Shown: positions 33,228-47,150, numbered from the stretch's first letter. The stretch: DNA of 64,000 nt from Epiperipatus broadwayi (GCA_028023455.1 JAQFVV010000031.1:3290001-3354000), one strand, 5' to 3'. Notes: generated from the letters alone by a model not told the origin. Translations and numbers: made by a program.

Positions 33228-35722
33228 TGTACCAGTCAAAACATGTTTATCCATCTAACATGAGCTGGAACTCACAAAATGTACTTCAAACCCAGTCAAG
33301 CCCGAGATTTAGGTCAGGGACCAACCTGAATTTGAACCCATTCCCCAAGCCCCAGAACAAACACCTAATGAATAACATATAATGATGGCACACGAGAACT
33401 AATTTTTAAGTCTGGCCCACTAGCAGAGTGGAGAAGACAATGAGACTCATTTACTTAACATAGGCATACATATGGTTGTATGTGTGGAAGTGGAAAAAAG
33501 GAATTCGAACTACTCAAATAAGTTTAGACAAAAATAGTTTAATATAATGACAAATTATATACATTATGAATTAATTGCATACATTACATTAGTATGTGCG
33601 TGAATGAGTAAGCGGTCTGCCAAATGGTAGATAATTACATATCACGCTATTATTTTTCATATGCTCTTTTATTAATTAAATGACATATATTATTAATAAA
33701 CACACATCTTTGGTAGGGTTCTGAAATGTGGTGATTAACATTATTTCAGGGAGCGTTCCGAGATTCAGTATATATATACGAAAACTATTTTCACGCCATT
33801 ACAGTCGTGAAAATAAGTAAAACACATTTGAAAATTACATTTAGTTATATGACAAAATATTTATTGAAAATTCTTTTAATTAACATTTAAATGACAGAAC
33901 GCTTTATTTTCCCCAAGGCAGATAGATAGCACAGAAATAAATTACAACTGTGGGATTATATAAGAAGACTGAAATAACATTATTAATAAAACTAGTGATA
34001 CTCGGCATTTTATATATATTTAAGCAGAGCGCAATTTAAATATTAGAGCATTAAAACTGGGTCCTGAAGCAAAAGAAATAATAATACAAAGAAGTTTGCA
34101 GTACTGACATCGTGGCAAAGAAATAACAGGAAAAATGAAGTCTAAGACCCCCTTCTAGGTCAGTGCTTAAAGAAAAGTGGATTAGGCATGCCGTGGACAT
34201 CACTAAAGTGCAGAGGCCTTTTATACGAAGAAAGTGGATAAGCATAGCGTGTGCCAGATGTCCTGGAATCACCACCAGAGGCCCTTTTATACAAAATAAA
34301 TCCTGCGAAGATCAACTATCCACAGGACGGAATGAGAAAAAATTTATGGGTTCGATCTTGTCGCAACCCCCATTTCAGAGCATCAATTAGCCTATGTTCT
34401 GGATTCACTCCAGGTAGAATCCAGAGTTAAACAAATAACAAATTTTTATACTGAAATATAAACAAAATGTTGACTCGTAAAAAAAAACAATCTGGCGAGC
34501 ATATTAATTAATAATGCATTGTTTTAAGGGGACGTTAATAACCTTAATTCATGGAGGTTTTAATTAAAAGGAAAGATTTTGAGAAATTCAGCTCGTCACA
34601 TTGCTTGAGATTGGTATATTAATAATAAAAGCATACATATAAAATCAAGTAATAACTACTTGTAAATAATTGACCACACCAAAGTTAAAGAAAATTAGAG
34701 CATATCAGAGAAAATTAGATTTATAGAAATTACCTAAGAGCAAATTACATTTTGCATAAAGTTAAATCAATTATGAAAAAAATGTTGATGAGATTAGTTA
34801 GGCTAGATTTACTTTTAGGTGGTGGCTTGAAAATTTAAATTGCACCATTTTAAGAGTCTATATTAAAAAGTCCAGCTCGTGCATGGCAGTTTTTATGTGA
34901 TACCAAGCTTCTGATCAGCATTCCAAAGTTCCTTCTTTAGCTTTTCATTCATTTCAGGGCAGCAATTGGCGTCTACTCCATCATTATCTTAGATTTCAAA
35001 GTTGTGTGGAGTATTGATGGCAACACAGTTCTCTCAGTAGTAACTAATCTGGTATTCAAAATTAGCCCATATTATACTGCTGCCCAGGTATTTGAAGAAT
35101 GCTTTCAATTTCTTATCTTTAGCCTAAATGTAATCTTTAATCTAACAGAAATTTTACATTTCTTTATCCATTGTTTTTGGAAGATGCAAATGTTAGATAA
35201 CATTCCAAAATATATTCAAATCTATTTCCAGATTGAAAGTAAAATCTATTAATCCCATTTTATTTTAAATAAAAACTTAATTAAAAATTCCTTCCCAAGA
35301 TTAAAACATTATTATATTTCCACCCCTTTAATTATTTTTGGACAATTAACGATTGCATCTTCTATTTTGGATTTTGACAAAATATACAATTTAATAGGAA
35401 AAACAATTTAAAAAGAAAAAGTTTTAAAATGACGTATAATAAATTATTTTTTAAAAAAATCAATATTTTGTTAGTATTTTTGCTCCTATAATATATATAT
35501 ATCTGAGCCGCACCTATGTATGTTTTAATGTGAAGAAAAGAATTAATAATACATATTGAAAAGTTAAACTTTATAAATTTTAGGCGCGCATCTCAAATAT
35601 ATACATAAAATATATATACACGACTAAAGGAGCGGGATGGGATATAGGGTTTAAACACAGGTTAGTAGGTAGAACCATGAAGCTCAATCTTAAGCTAAGA
35701 TTGATTGCTTCAGTATGTTACA
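33228..35722 (-). repeat. Long dispersed repeat copy B, probable solo LTR
   Basis: It aligns with 1208-4285 from TGTACCAGTCAAAACATG to the hairpin at about 35691-35707. Copy B ends in CAGTATGTTACA, giving plausible TG...CA termini. It lacks about 400 bp present in copy A. It carries two minus-strand TATAAAAGG-type boxes (34217-34225 and 34282-34291), because about 60 bp around the promoter are duplicated; A has one. A GC-richer leader lies at 34110-34390. No internal retroelement coding sequence or target duplication was seen. Confidence 0.55.
34178..34300 (-). promoter_or_regulatory. Duplicated TATA/leader segment in repeat B
   Basis: Two related segments beginning GTGGATTAGG (34178) and GTGGATAAGC (34234) each end in a minus-strand TATAAAAGG box. 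Copy A has a single segment. Enhancer or promoter duplication is common in LTRs; activity here is unknown. Confidence 0.45.
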
Positions 35723-35848
35723 TTTTCTCTAACTTATGTGTCCTCTTTTTTTTCACTCTTCATTATTATATAGTTGTAATATATTCTTTTCACATTTATT
35801 TCATATTTATACTCATAGAAATAAATTCTCTGTCTATTAACTTTGCAG

Positions 35849-36892
35849 GTACTTATTGGTCGACCAGGCCAGACGCTTGGTGGCATTATTATCTGTCAAA
35901 AAGACACTATTATAACCATTCCGGGCTGACATTTTGCAAATTATTTGTAAACAATTTCCAAACATTATTATCTAAAATGGAATAATTACATTTTTAAATT
36001 ACCTTACACAATTCAGCGCGTAGCGACATTTTGCAAAGTATTTTTAAACAATTTACGAACCAAATGGAATAATTACATTTTTAAATTAGACTACACATTT
36101 CAGTCAGCGCGTGTGCAGGGAGGGGGACCGATGGTTTTACCGATCCGAAGGATCATCCAAAAGATGCAGTAGTCTGATCAAATTTAGATTATGAATTACA
36201 AAACAACGTGCAACAATTCACACATTTTATTTGTCACAATTTATAAACTAATTATTTTCTAAAATGGAATAATTATATTTTTAAATTAGATTATGCATTT
36301 CAGTCAGCGCGTAGCGCTGGAATATGCAGGGAGAAGAACCAATGGTTTTGCCGATCCAAAGGAGCGGCCAAAAGATGCAGTAGTCTGATCAAATCAAGAC
36401 TAATTTACAAAACAACGTGCAAACTCCCACATTTTATTTGTCTCTTAGCTGTTCTTTATCTGAAAAAAAAACGCTACAGTATTATAACCATTATGGGCCG
36501 CCATTTTTCTAAGTATTTTTAAACAATTTACGGCCCAACATTTTATAAAATGGAATACATTTCAGACAATTATTACTATGTTAGCTAGGGTGTAAGATCA
36601 TTACTTCAAATGCATATTACAAGAGTTATGGCCACTTGAATTCCCTACACCCTCACATGATACGGTAGCGATCTGTTAAGTGTCCATATTTGCATAATGT
36701 CGTGAAGCACATCAGCAGGCCGCAATATTTGTGTGCTATGCCTGCTACGGCTAATATGAACAGGAATGTCCTATAGGCCTTAAGTTTCTCTGCTAAAAGC
36801 ATAAAAATATTGGGCCGCGTAAACAGCATATTTCTGTGCTTTTGCAGAGAAAGAACACCACCAAGCGGCTGGCCTGGCCTACCGATGAGTAC
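35849..36892. mobile_element. Inverted-repeat element with internal tandem units
   Basis: The left edge GGTACTTATTGGTCGACCAG and the right edge, reverse-complemented, GGTACTCATCGGTAGGCCAG continue to match for about 55 bp (CCAGGCCAGMCGCTTGGTGG). Between them, a block starting TATTATAACCATT occurs at about 35910 and 36481, and a 200-bp unit containing CAGTCAGCGCG recurs at 36101 and 36301 with a partial copy at 36013. It may be a non-autonomous DNA transposon. No target duplication was confirmed. Both ends translate to a VLIGRPGQxLGG peptide, discussed in the findings. Confidence 0.5.
36013..36460. repeat. Tandem 200-bp units
   Basis: Units at about 36101 and 36301 share CAGTCAGCGCG, GATGCAGTAGTCTGATCAAA, ACAAAACAACGTGCAA and CACATTTTATTTGTC in the same order. 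A shorter related unit precedes them at 36013. Confidence 0.75.
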
Positions 36893-36905
36893 CACTTTGC
36901 ATATC

Positions 36906-37655
36906 AACATTTCCACATAATCATCCCGTTAATACTGTTTTTATTCATAAATCGTAGCTTTTCAAACATTTCTAATTTCTGCTTTAAAAAAAATATCCAC
37001 CCACTTGTGCACAGTTCATTATCTAATGCATATGTATCTCTTGTTTTTTAATTCTATCTAAAAATTTCTGAATTATATTCTAAATCTTAAAATAGATGTT
37101 TTCATCTTTTTCTAAATTATTTTTTTATACTTCATATTTGTATATGAAAAACAATTATCAATTTTTAATCAGTCCTATTGGTTGACTCAATTATTAAATT
37201 CCCAAGTGTATGTACACATTTCAATTTTATCCTTTCCATTAAATACTAATTTGTCTGATATTTCCTCTGCACACTTCCATATCTTTCATACTATTTGCAA
37301 AAACAAAAACCTTCTCCACAACTTATCAATCTATTTCATCCTCCAATTATCTTAGAAAATAACAATGAATATCCCAATTTCAACCCGATTTAAATTTTTC
37401 CAATTCAATAGCTCCAAATTTATTTCTCTTTTCAACATTTCTCCACAATTTATTCCAACCAATTATATTCTTGCTCTATATTTAAAAATGTTGTAGATAT
37501 TTTATTTTTTTTCGTGTAACGCATTTCAAATAACTAGTGCTTATGAATAAATTATTCTTTGTTTCTCTGAATGAAATCCATTCTGATTCCAAGATTTTGT
37601 TTTTCCATCAACATATATTTTATAAACTATGAAAGTTATTGCTGCTAGTCTATAT
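36906..37655. other. Intergenic DNA, no gene seen
   Basis: Pyrimidine-rich A+T DNA without recognisable domains or repeat edges. Confidence 0.5.
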
Positions 37656-40120
37656 TGTAATGGTCAGATTTATACACTCACGCAACAAAATCCAGAGTCC
37701 AGACAAAGTACACCAAAGCTGACCAAAGTGAGGTGGTGAAGGCCCTAATCCAACCAAACTAACTCATTTGCTAGTATTTCATGATTTAACACCTTATGAG
37801 TGACATTTCAGTGGTCACACTAAGTCTCAATTTAATTTGAGAGCTGGCTTAGAACAGGCAAAAACATGAGACTCGAGGGCTAACTACCAATTTAACTCGA
37901 TGGGTTGCATGGACCACATAACACACTAATTACTTTAACTAAAACATTTATGTTCAACATGTAAATTATTAAGAAATTGGAATAAGATGTGGGTTGGATT
38001 GAAATAGAACTATGAGCAAGAGAGAGATGAAATATTTTGTATTTTAAACATGTTTATTAAAACAATAACATAAGATAAAGTAACAAAATGGCAAGGATTA
38101 TATGCAGGCTTGTACATAAGAGATGAGACTATTATCAGTACAGCAGTCTCATTTTAATATATTCAAAATAAATGTATGTGCGGTTAATAAATCATGCCTA
38201 TAATCATGTAATATACCCATCTTATTGCTCACAGTTTGCTAATGTTATAAGATAATAGCCTAGCAGAGATGATGAATACATACAGCTGTAACGTGGCTGT
38301 TATAGTATTAATAGTGTGAGCAAATAAATCTCAAGATAATGCAAATTCAACCTGGTAACCAAGATTTGAGTTTCAGCCTAATGCTGAATAATTAATTAGT
38401 AAGGGAAAAAGAACTGCTCATCTTTAGATTTCCATATGCAAGTGAATAATTATTCAAGAGCTTCAGCTTCATATGCTCGGTACTCTAAGACCGGACAGTT
38501 TGCTGCAATGAATATGTGAACATACAAGTTTAGGAACCCAGAAAGGCTTTATAAACATGGTCTGGACCCTCGTGTTCCAGTTCTAATAAAGATAGCTATA
38601 CCTGAACTAAAGAATGGTGTGGTCTGTCACCGTGAACCCATTTAAAAGGTGCAGCAAAACACACAAAAACCAATACGTATAATTAATTGTGTCTAAAACA
38701 AATAGCTTTTATCTGCCAAACTAACACAACCCAGTTCTTAAACTAGCATTATAATTATGCTAACTAAAAGGGCTTAAATTAAATTATAATCTAAGTTAAA
38801 ATCCTGAATCTGCATATATATGTAATCACAATTAAGGAGGGAATGTATATTTGATTGGCATTAATAAATATACTTTAATATCATTTCTAGCTATCCCATC
38901 ACTTATAACTAACAGATCTCCAAAGTTATAAATTATAATAACTAATTAAGCAAACCTTGGAAAATATAATGCAGTTGTAACATATAAAAAAGCATGATAA
39001 TAACAAGCGCGTATCGATCAGTTATTATCTATCAATATAGTATTTTGAAACTGATTTAATACGCCAAACAGCGTTCTTAAAATATTTAAAGTGATTTTAA
39101 TTATCTCTGTTGAAGAGTAGTTAACAATTATTATTCACTGTTTCGAAAGATGGGCATATTATAACATATATATTAAATTTAAACGGAATAACTAAAACAA
39201 TAAATCTAGGCATGACCGCAGTTTTGAGAAATTTAAAACGTAACTCATTGCAGTTATTTACGGATTAGATGAATAAATTATTTGATAGTATAAAGATTAA
39301 TTTAGGCAAGTTTTACATAGTTACTTTAGAAATGATTTAACAGATTTTAATAAATAAGATTGACAGTAACTCATTTTACAGGATAAAGATGAATTCAGGC
39401 AAAAATATTAAATGTTCATTATAGTAAATAAGTTAGCTTAATATTACAGATATAAAGATTAAGTTATAGAGCTCTGCAGTCTTTGAAAAGAATATTACCA
39501 GTCTTCTTGGTGGTAGCTTGTAATGCAGGGACATCAGGTGGCGTAGTGGCATTCTCCTCAGGATAGGTAGTCTTGATTACGGTGTCTTGTGGTAGGCTGC
39601 TGGGACAGTTCCCCCTTTCTGCAATGATGATCATGCCATCAGGCATGTAGGGGTGAATAGAAATCGCCATCTTCTGCTGCGACAGCAAATCTAAGTTTGG
39701 CATAGCCAGACATGGCAGTCAAAACTAGCGTGGATTTTGGTGGATAATGATTCACAAAAAAACAATAGATTGAATTCTTTCAACCAGAAATCAGGCCTAT
39801 ATATATAATTCAAGCTTTAGTGCTCTTACCAAGACTATTTACTTCTTGAGAATCACCTAGTGCCTCTTTGAAATTCTATAACTCAGTACATTTTAAATTT
39901 TCCTGTCATTTTTTTAATAGAATATTTTTTTTTAAAATTGACTTTTTAAATTCCTAATAACTTTAATAGTTTCAGTTTGGAAATGTTGCTTACTAAAATT
40001 GTACACTTTTTGGAAAAATATTATTGTTTAGAAACAACTTAAATTACCTTGGGTTTTGTTTGTGATTTATTTAAGATTAAAATTGAGAATTGTTCTAGCT
40101 TTTAACAATATACCCCTACA
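37656..40120 (-). repeat. Probable long solo LTR (copy C)
   Basis: The left edge TGTAATGGTCAGATTTATAC aligns for about 70 bp with the reverse complement of 14594-14663. It sits next to TATAT, and the right edge near 40120 reads CCCCTACA followed by TATA, so TG...CA termini in an A/T target are possible. A GC-richer patch at 39460-39720 holds a 79-codon minus-strand frame starting at 39703, downstream of a minus-strand TATATATAGG at 39797-39806. I do not recognise that peptide. The right edge is the weakest part of the call. Confidence 0.45.
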
Positions 40121-41855
40121 TATAACAGGGTCTTTGTGTAGACCACACACAATTTAAAATATAAACTCTTTAACAAAATAAAATATGTAACAAAACATAT
40201 TATTTTAAAATAAATATACACGCTGTAATATATATAAATTGATATCACAGCCATTTATCTATATATGTGCGATAACACATATATAGCCATGTTGACGCTT
40301 ATATACGTGTACTCAGAGAGGATTTAAATCTGGCACAAATGGAGGAATATTCTGTTCAAATATCTAATTAATAATTTCAAATTTTTCTCCTTTTATATAA
40401 TACTTTAATTTTGGTACTCTTTCATTTATCTGGAATCTTATTTATAATTCTCTTAAAACTCTTATAAACCTTGCATATCTTTCCATATCAATCATCATTT
40501 CATCTGTCATACTTCCATGCCCTCTTGCTTTTTTCTTTTTTTTTTAAATCTGTATTGAATCATTATTTCACGTACCAACCCATCCTCACCTAAGGTTTTT
40601 ATTACAAACTCATGCATTTAATAATGTAATTCTTTGTCTTTTATATATCTCCTTTTAATATATCCAAAATTTTTCACTATTTTGTTTCTAACTATTTCTT
40701 AATAGCCTCTTCATATTTTTTCATATCCTTTTTTTTTTTACATTTAAAAATAATTTTACTCTAGTTTTTCTTATTAGTTTTATTGGATTTATTAATTATT
40801 TAACTAACTTCATATAATTTCAATTTTTATAAATTTTATATTCACTATTTTTCTAAAACATTACTTAGCTTATTCAATTTTAACTCCTTTTATTTTCCAT
40901 TCATCCCTATCAATTCTTCTATAACTACTTCAGGCTCAGGTTACCATTTTGAATTTAAAAAAAAAAAAATTGCAATGTATAATTTGTAAAATATCTCTGT
41001 TTCAATACATTAAATATAAAATTATAAACATTAGAAAGAGTAAATATGAAGGAATGTAATGAAGCTGAAAAAATAGTCATTACCTTAAAAAAATTTAGGA
41101 AAAAAAAAAGATTTTTAACTCTATAAAATGCTTATTTCTATATAAGTTTACAAATTCTATGAATTTTGAGATAAATGTTAAAATGACATTTTTATAGACA
41201 GCTTCATCACATTCTTCTTAAAATTTAAAAAAAATTGATATGTAGTATGACTTGCATTTTTATTAGTTAACCCAGATTTTGTCCTCCCATGTAGGTATTT
41301 ACTGGAAATGTATTCCTTTCTAATGGCCAAAAATGAAAATTTAACAATAAATATTTTATATCAGATATCATGCATTGTATGTCGGATATTATAGAGAAAT
41401 TTTGTAAAATGTAATTTATCCTAAAATGAAATTAATTTTAAAATAATTGCAGTGACAGGATGTATGATTAAAAATTGTTTCATTGTGCAGTATAATATAA
41501 AATATTAATGAGAATAATATTAATACTGATGCGCTTCTTATTATCTGTCTTATATTTCATTTGGCTTTGTGGAAATTCTTAATAGCTTGTGTGTGTAGAT
41601 GGCTTTATTTTAGGGAAATTGTTATCAATCATTATAATAAATATGATTATAAGCATAACTGGCAAAAAATTATATTTGTATAAAAAAGTAGAAAAAAAAA
41701 ATTATTCATTGCAAAAAAGTAAAATATAATTGCTTCTGTGTACATGACAATTATATCATTCAGATACATATTAAACAGACATATGAGATACTGCTTGCAC
41801 AATTATGACAATGAAATAAATTTGATTTTCAAAAAAATATATTTTTATAAACAAA
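40121..41855. other. Intergenic DNA, no gene seen
   Basis: Contains poly-A/poly-T tracts. A minus-strand AGATTTAAATCCTCTC near 40318-40333 is weakly B-box-like. Nothing further can be supported. Confidence 0.5.
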
Positions 41856-42066
41856 GATAGAAAATACAAAAAGGTACATACATATTAATAATTTTTATTA
41901 GTCTTTATCCAATAATGAGAATGATGTAGTAAAAATTAACTACAGAAATATAAAATTTCTTATAGAATAGATAGAAAATCAAAAAGGTACATATACATTA
42001 ATAATTTTTATTAGTCTTTATCCAATAATGAGAATGATGTAGTAAAATTAACTACAGAAATATTTA
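41856..42066. repeat. 114-bp tandem duplication
   Basis: Two copies start at 41856 and 41970, both containing TTTTTATTAGTCTTTATCCA and ATGAGAATGATGTAGTAAAA. The array ends about 12 bp before the TGTAACAGTCA edge at 42078. Confidence 0.85.
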
Positions 42067-42077
42067 CTACTAGGTAT

Positions 42078-44060
42078 TGTAACAGTCAGAATCGTCTATC
42101 TCGCTAACACACTGCAGAATTCAAACCCCAGACACAAAACTGAACATTCTAGGAGGGGTTGCCTTCTAGATATACTAAGTTCAAATCTAAAGCCCAAATT
42201 TCACAGCGCCATCTACGTGACAACGCATCTGATGCCACTGCTAGTATGACCTTTGACCGGTGCCTGGTGGTCAGGGAGAAACAAAAGACTATACTAAAAG
42301 AAGTTTGGGTGGCTAATTAACGTCTATGGATTTACAAAAGAAATGCAGAAAATATATATATATAGACCGAGACAGTGATAGGAATCAAATAAAATATCAA
42401 ATTTAGTTTTAAATAATTTCACAAAATTTATTTATATAAATTATATATATAATGCCACTGTCTGCTTATATAAGACAGGGACGCGTATTAAATAATTGTG
42501 AGCATTATATTTCAATAAATGACAAAAGGTTTTAAAGCAAAGTGATAGATTCTATTCCTCGGGTTAATAGCATTACGATAATGTGCTTGATGAGATAGGA
42601 ACATGTGCAAGGTGCTTTGAGCAATTATACAGGTCTAAGAAAATATTTGAAAATTAAATGTTCTAAAATATTTATTGATTTCAAGAATAGCAAGGACAAA
42701 AGCTTACTAAGCAACAAAGTGGGAATGTGATCAAAGCATTTATTTGAGAATAATAATAATAGAGATGCATTGGGAAGTCAGTATTGCTGATAATGAATTT
42801 ATTAAAGTTGGAGGGTGTGACACGTTTAAGTCACGGATGCTTTGTAAAATAAACATAAAATAAAACAACATCGAAGATCCGGAATGATTACGGAGGACAT
42901 CTCGCCGCTAACCCATAGGAAAGTATTTTGTGAACAGCCGAAACTTAGCAACTGTGTGACGATTGCGTTTAATTCCCAGGTGTGTCATTTGGGGACACTC
43001 TCTGCCTGGAAATCGCAATAAGCGAAAAGAACGGCCTTAGCCGTGTGAAGAATCCTTGGAAAAATAAAACAAAGTAGTCTCAACAACCAATTCATTTACA
43101 GCAATACGAGACGAGTGTATATAAAACATACTGAATGGGTTTTACTTGGATTAAGAGAAATGCCTAATCAAATTCCCCGAAATTCATTTAAAAGGGTCCG
43201 CACATTCTCGACGTTAATGATGAACTTTGTAATTAAAGTAGAACACGGTAATTAAAATAGGAAAATGCATGCTTGCGGGTTTGAAAAGTAAGTATAGATT
43301 TATATACGCAATCATGCATTAGGGGACACATTTAATCATTGACCTCGCACACTCTCATATTAGATTAAAATCAATAACATGTAGATTTTAAACTATGTGA
43401 TTATATTATATATTAAAGAAAAAAATCGCCCTCGAACGAGTGATTTGCAAGATAATAAAAATTGGAAATTATTTAGAAATTTAAAATATGCCTTTATAGC
43501 GGCGTCTTAGTTTCAACAAAAAGAATAATTCACTCGGTCAAAGACGATTCTGACACATTATCATAATAAAATAACAGAAAGCTTAATAAATAGAAAATAT
43601 TAACCCAAGGATAGAGAGCAAAATGTTGAGTATATTTAAACACGTTAAAGAAATAGATAATGAAGTTATGTGAAATATCAGAAAACAATTTAAAATAGCT
43701 ATAGCATGTTAGTTATCACAAGAGCTCTTGGATTAATTTAGGGTTACCTCTGGAGAAGCATTTTTAGGTAGATTGATGGTCGGCAGGTTTTTATATAATT
43801 TAACAGCAAAATCTGGAAATGTTCATATGTTTGGCAGCAGCAGTTCCGGGGTTCCTTGTGTGATAACTTCCGATGATCTACGGCAGCATATGACCATTTC
43901 GGAGAGAAATAGCCTTCTTGCACTCTACTCTGTCATGTCAAGATTTACAAATTACTACAATAATTTTGGTTAGACACATTAGACCTCAGAATGATTTCTC
44001 TTAGAAACATTAGAAGAATGGAGAACAAAAGAAAAATCTCCTTTTTATAGTAGAATTTAA
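42078..44060 (-). repeat. Probable long LTR (copy D), right end not found
   Basis: The left edge TGTAACAGTCAGAATCGTC resembles the edges at 37656, 33228 and 52833 and begins a GC-richer stretch to about 42310. A minus-strand TATAAAAAGGAG lies at 44038-44049, next to a GC-richer leader at 43740-44030. The distance from TATA box to left edge, about 2 kb, would be R plus U5. I could not find the U3 end to the right, so the element is incomplete in this call. Confidence 0.4.
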
Positions 44061-44079
44061 CAATAGAACTGCCCTGGAG

Positions 44080-47035
44080 CATTACAAAAATATATCGGAC
44101 TTATCAGCTGTAATCATCCGAATGTCTAAAGGAATTCAACATTAATTAATTTCTTTTGTTACTTTCCCTGTCGACATTCGAATTACAAACTAGATTTAAT
44201 TAAAAATTACTTTTATTAATTAAAGAAAACCTTAAGTGGACATCTGCTGTTTTTAGATAAACTTATATAACATTAACTAATTACAACATGAAATAATTAA
44301 ACTATTGTCCCTCATTTATTTTAACAGAAATATTTGGAATAACTTTTATTAAATTAAAGAAAATGATTTTACTTTTTAAATTGCAATATTTGAATCTATT
44401 TACTAAACGAATATTTACTAAATGAATTTTATTTTAAATCAAAATATATTACGACGGTAATATATTTGTAAATAGATTCAAACAAAATAACTTTTACAAT
44501 TTATAATTTTGATATGTTTTAAAATGCATATCATAGTGTGTGCGCAATTACGACTTATATAACCTACTTTTTAATAAATCAAGATTATGTGAACATATAC
44601 ATAATCTATAATTTTTTATTTATTTGGAAATGATTTGTATGTATAATATGAGCATTGTACTCGTAGTTTAAAATTAGGCGGGATTTTCGGTATATAGCAT
44701 ATTGCAGACATACTACAATAGATTGGGGTTCAAACTAAGGTATGAGGGTAGGAAATAGGTATATATATATGTATTGGAACATAAAACTTATTTTAGAGCA
44801 TAAAACAAACCATTAACTTCACCTATATACGTTTAAAACATATTATAAGTATACAGTATTATAAATTTATTTATATTAAAAAATATTATACACTTACAGC
44901 TTTTCATATTTATAGTTGGTTAGATTTGAAACCCAAAGAGTTATATATATATAGCAGCACAAACCAGACTTGTTATTCAACTACACTAAAACAAATCAAT
45001 ATTTTATAGCATTATAAATTATTTATATATATAAAAAAAATGAAACATAATATATAATTTCAACTGATAGAAAATATTATTTTGGAAATTTTTTTAAAAA
45101 TTATGAATAGTTTAATTTCTAAGCCCTCTGACTTATATATCTATTTATAATTATTCTCTTGGGATTAATAAATCATCATTCATTCTTTTCCATGACATTT
45201 AAAAAACTAATAAAAAAAAAAGTAAAAATCCTTTTACTATGATAAAAAATATAATTTTTATCATACAGAAAGAAAAAAACACCATTGGAAAGGTAATTCT
45301 TTGACAAAAAAAAAAAACAATGTGCATGTAGTCTTTACCAGTCATGCACCATATGGGTTTAAATTCTCTGATTGATCAAAATTCTAGAAAAGAACTTCAT
45401 GACCCATCAATTATAACTACTATTATATCCTTTTATTTTTTTCATCAAACAATTTTTAATCTTCTTTAATTCTTCTATCTACCTGCTACATTAACCACAT
45501 ATCAATGATCAAAGAAAAAAACTAATCAATAAGAAATAAAATATAGTATATATAATGCATAAAAATAAATTATTTAGCAAAGAAATAAAAATCCATAGCA
45601 GTAATTGGAGCCATCAAACTATCAGATTGACTAAACTTATTAATAATCTAACATTGTTTTCTATAAAATAATTTATTTAGAAAGCAAACCTTTAGAAAAA
45701 ATTTATCCACAATAACAAACTCAATTCAATATAATTGTTAGCAATAAATCCATACAAATTTTAAATCTTTTGGAGGGAATTAATTACATTTGGGGAAAAC
45801 ATTTATTTAAAGAAATTGTTGTTACTACTCAATGAGAGCAAAGTGAATTAGGAAAAAAAACCCACATAAAACATTTTAAATTTGTATACCAGGGAAATGT
45901 AAATAGGTTTTCATTTGTGGATTTAAAATCTTTTATATGGTTTATTTTCTAATTCAATTTACTTTTTTAGAATAATAGTTAACTTTTTCACATTTTTTTT
46001 ACAGCTTCTATCAGCTGTTTGGGTTGCATTTCCAACTTTTTAACAAACTCTTAATTTCAAAATTATTTTTAAAAATATAAATTTAAATATTAATACCATT
46101 CTTAAAAATAATATTTCATTTTCTAAAACTTAAAGGAATTTTTGTTAAGGACACAAAGTAACAAAACTGTTTTAAAATTTTAAATTCTATTTGTAATTAT
46201 TGAAAAATGACAAAGAAATGAATTATGATGATTATAAAGGTATTCCTTTCCTGCTCTACATTATTTCATTTATCTTGACTTATCTCATTTTTAAATAAAA
46301 TCTGAGTTTAATCTTAAAATATTCTTGTCAAAATATAAATATTTCACCAATATTTTGCAAAAATGATCATAAATAGATATATATATAAACTATGGAAATA
46401 TAATTTTCATGATTTAATAAGAGATATGCAATTACAGCATGAATACGATACCAACATCTTGAAAAAAAAAAAAATTAAGACATATTTTAGTTCCTATTTT
46501 TTCTGTCACGTGAATGCAAAATTAGCAATCAAATCTTATAGACAGCTGCAAGAAAGTGAATTTAAGTCCAACAATTGTAGCATTTGGAATCGCTGTAATA
46601 ATTAAATGAATATTTGTGCCAAACAATTAATTTTTACTACTTTGTAGATTTATAATGAATTTTTTATGCATTTGCATTTATTGCTATCTTTTTTTTTTTT
46701 TGATTTAATTAAATTTTTTATGGATTATTTCCTACAATTAAAATGAATTCTGTTTACTGTCATCACTAATTTAATTTCTTCTCAAAGATTTGCTTTCTAA
46801 ATAAATTATATTTTACAGAAAAATTATCTTATTGATTTGCTTATTCTGGTATTGGTACTTCACATAGAATGAGTGCCATTTTCAGGTTTCATTTTTTAAA
46901 AAAATTATTTTCATGTTTTTATTGACATTGCTCACACTTATTAGCAATATTTGTTTTTCAATCATTGTTTTTTTATTAAATATATTATTTTCAGGTTTGT
47001 TTTCTAATAAATTATTATTTTTATGTTTTTTTAAA
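44080..47035. other. A+T-rich DNA, no gene seen
   Basis: There is a small hairpin near 45239-45265 (ATGATAAAAA...TTTTTATCAT), (AT)n runs and poly-T tracts. Open frames such as 46363-46605 lack complexity or recognisable domains. Confidence 0.5.
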
Positions 47036-47150
47036 CAGCATGAAATACGTATATTGGTGATTATCTATCTTTTCAGCATATATTTGTTAAGGTGTATCAG
47101 TGTTATTGGATAGAGTGGTGGGTGGTGTGAAAGTCTGTGCTCATATACCC
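47036..47150 (+). repeat. Dispersed SINE-like repeat copy
   Basis: ACAGCATGAAATACGTATAT followed by TTGGTGATTATCTATCTTTT matches 4500-4535 and 15646-15680. It then continues into TATTGGATAGAGTGG...GAAAGTCTGTGCTCATATACC, the counterpart of the tRNA-like part at 24251-24323 with a decayed B box. Confidence 0.55.

Noticed and set aside
39464-39703. 79-codon minus-strand frame downstream of a TATA-like box
   Set aside because: The position in the LTR leader is suggestive, but the peptide is unrecognised and comparable LTRs do not share it.
44720-44760. GGGGTTCAAACTAAGG, B-box-like
   Set aside because: No A box at suitable spacing and no second copy.
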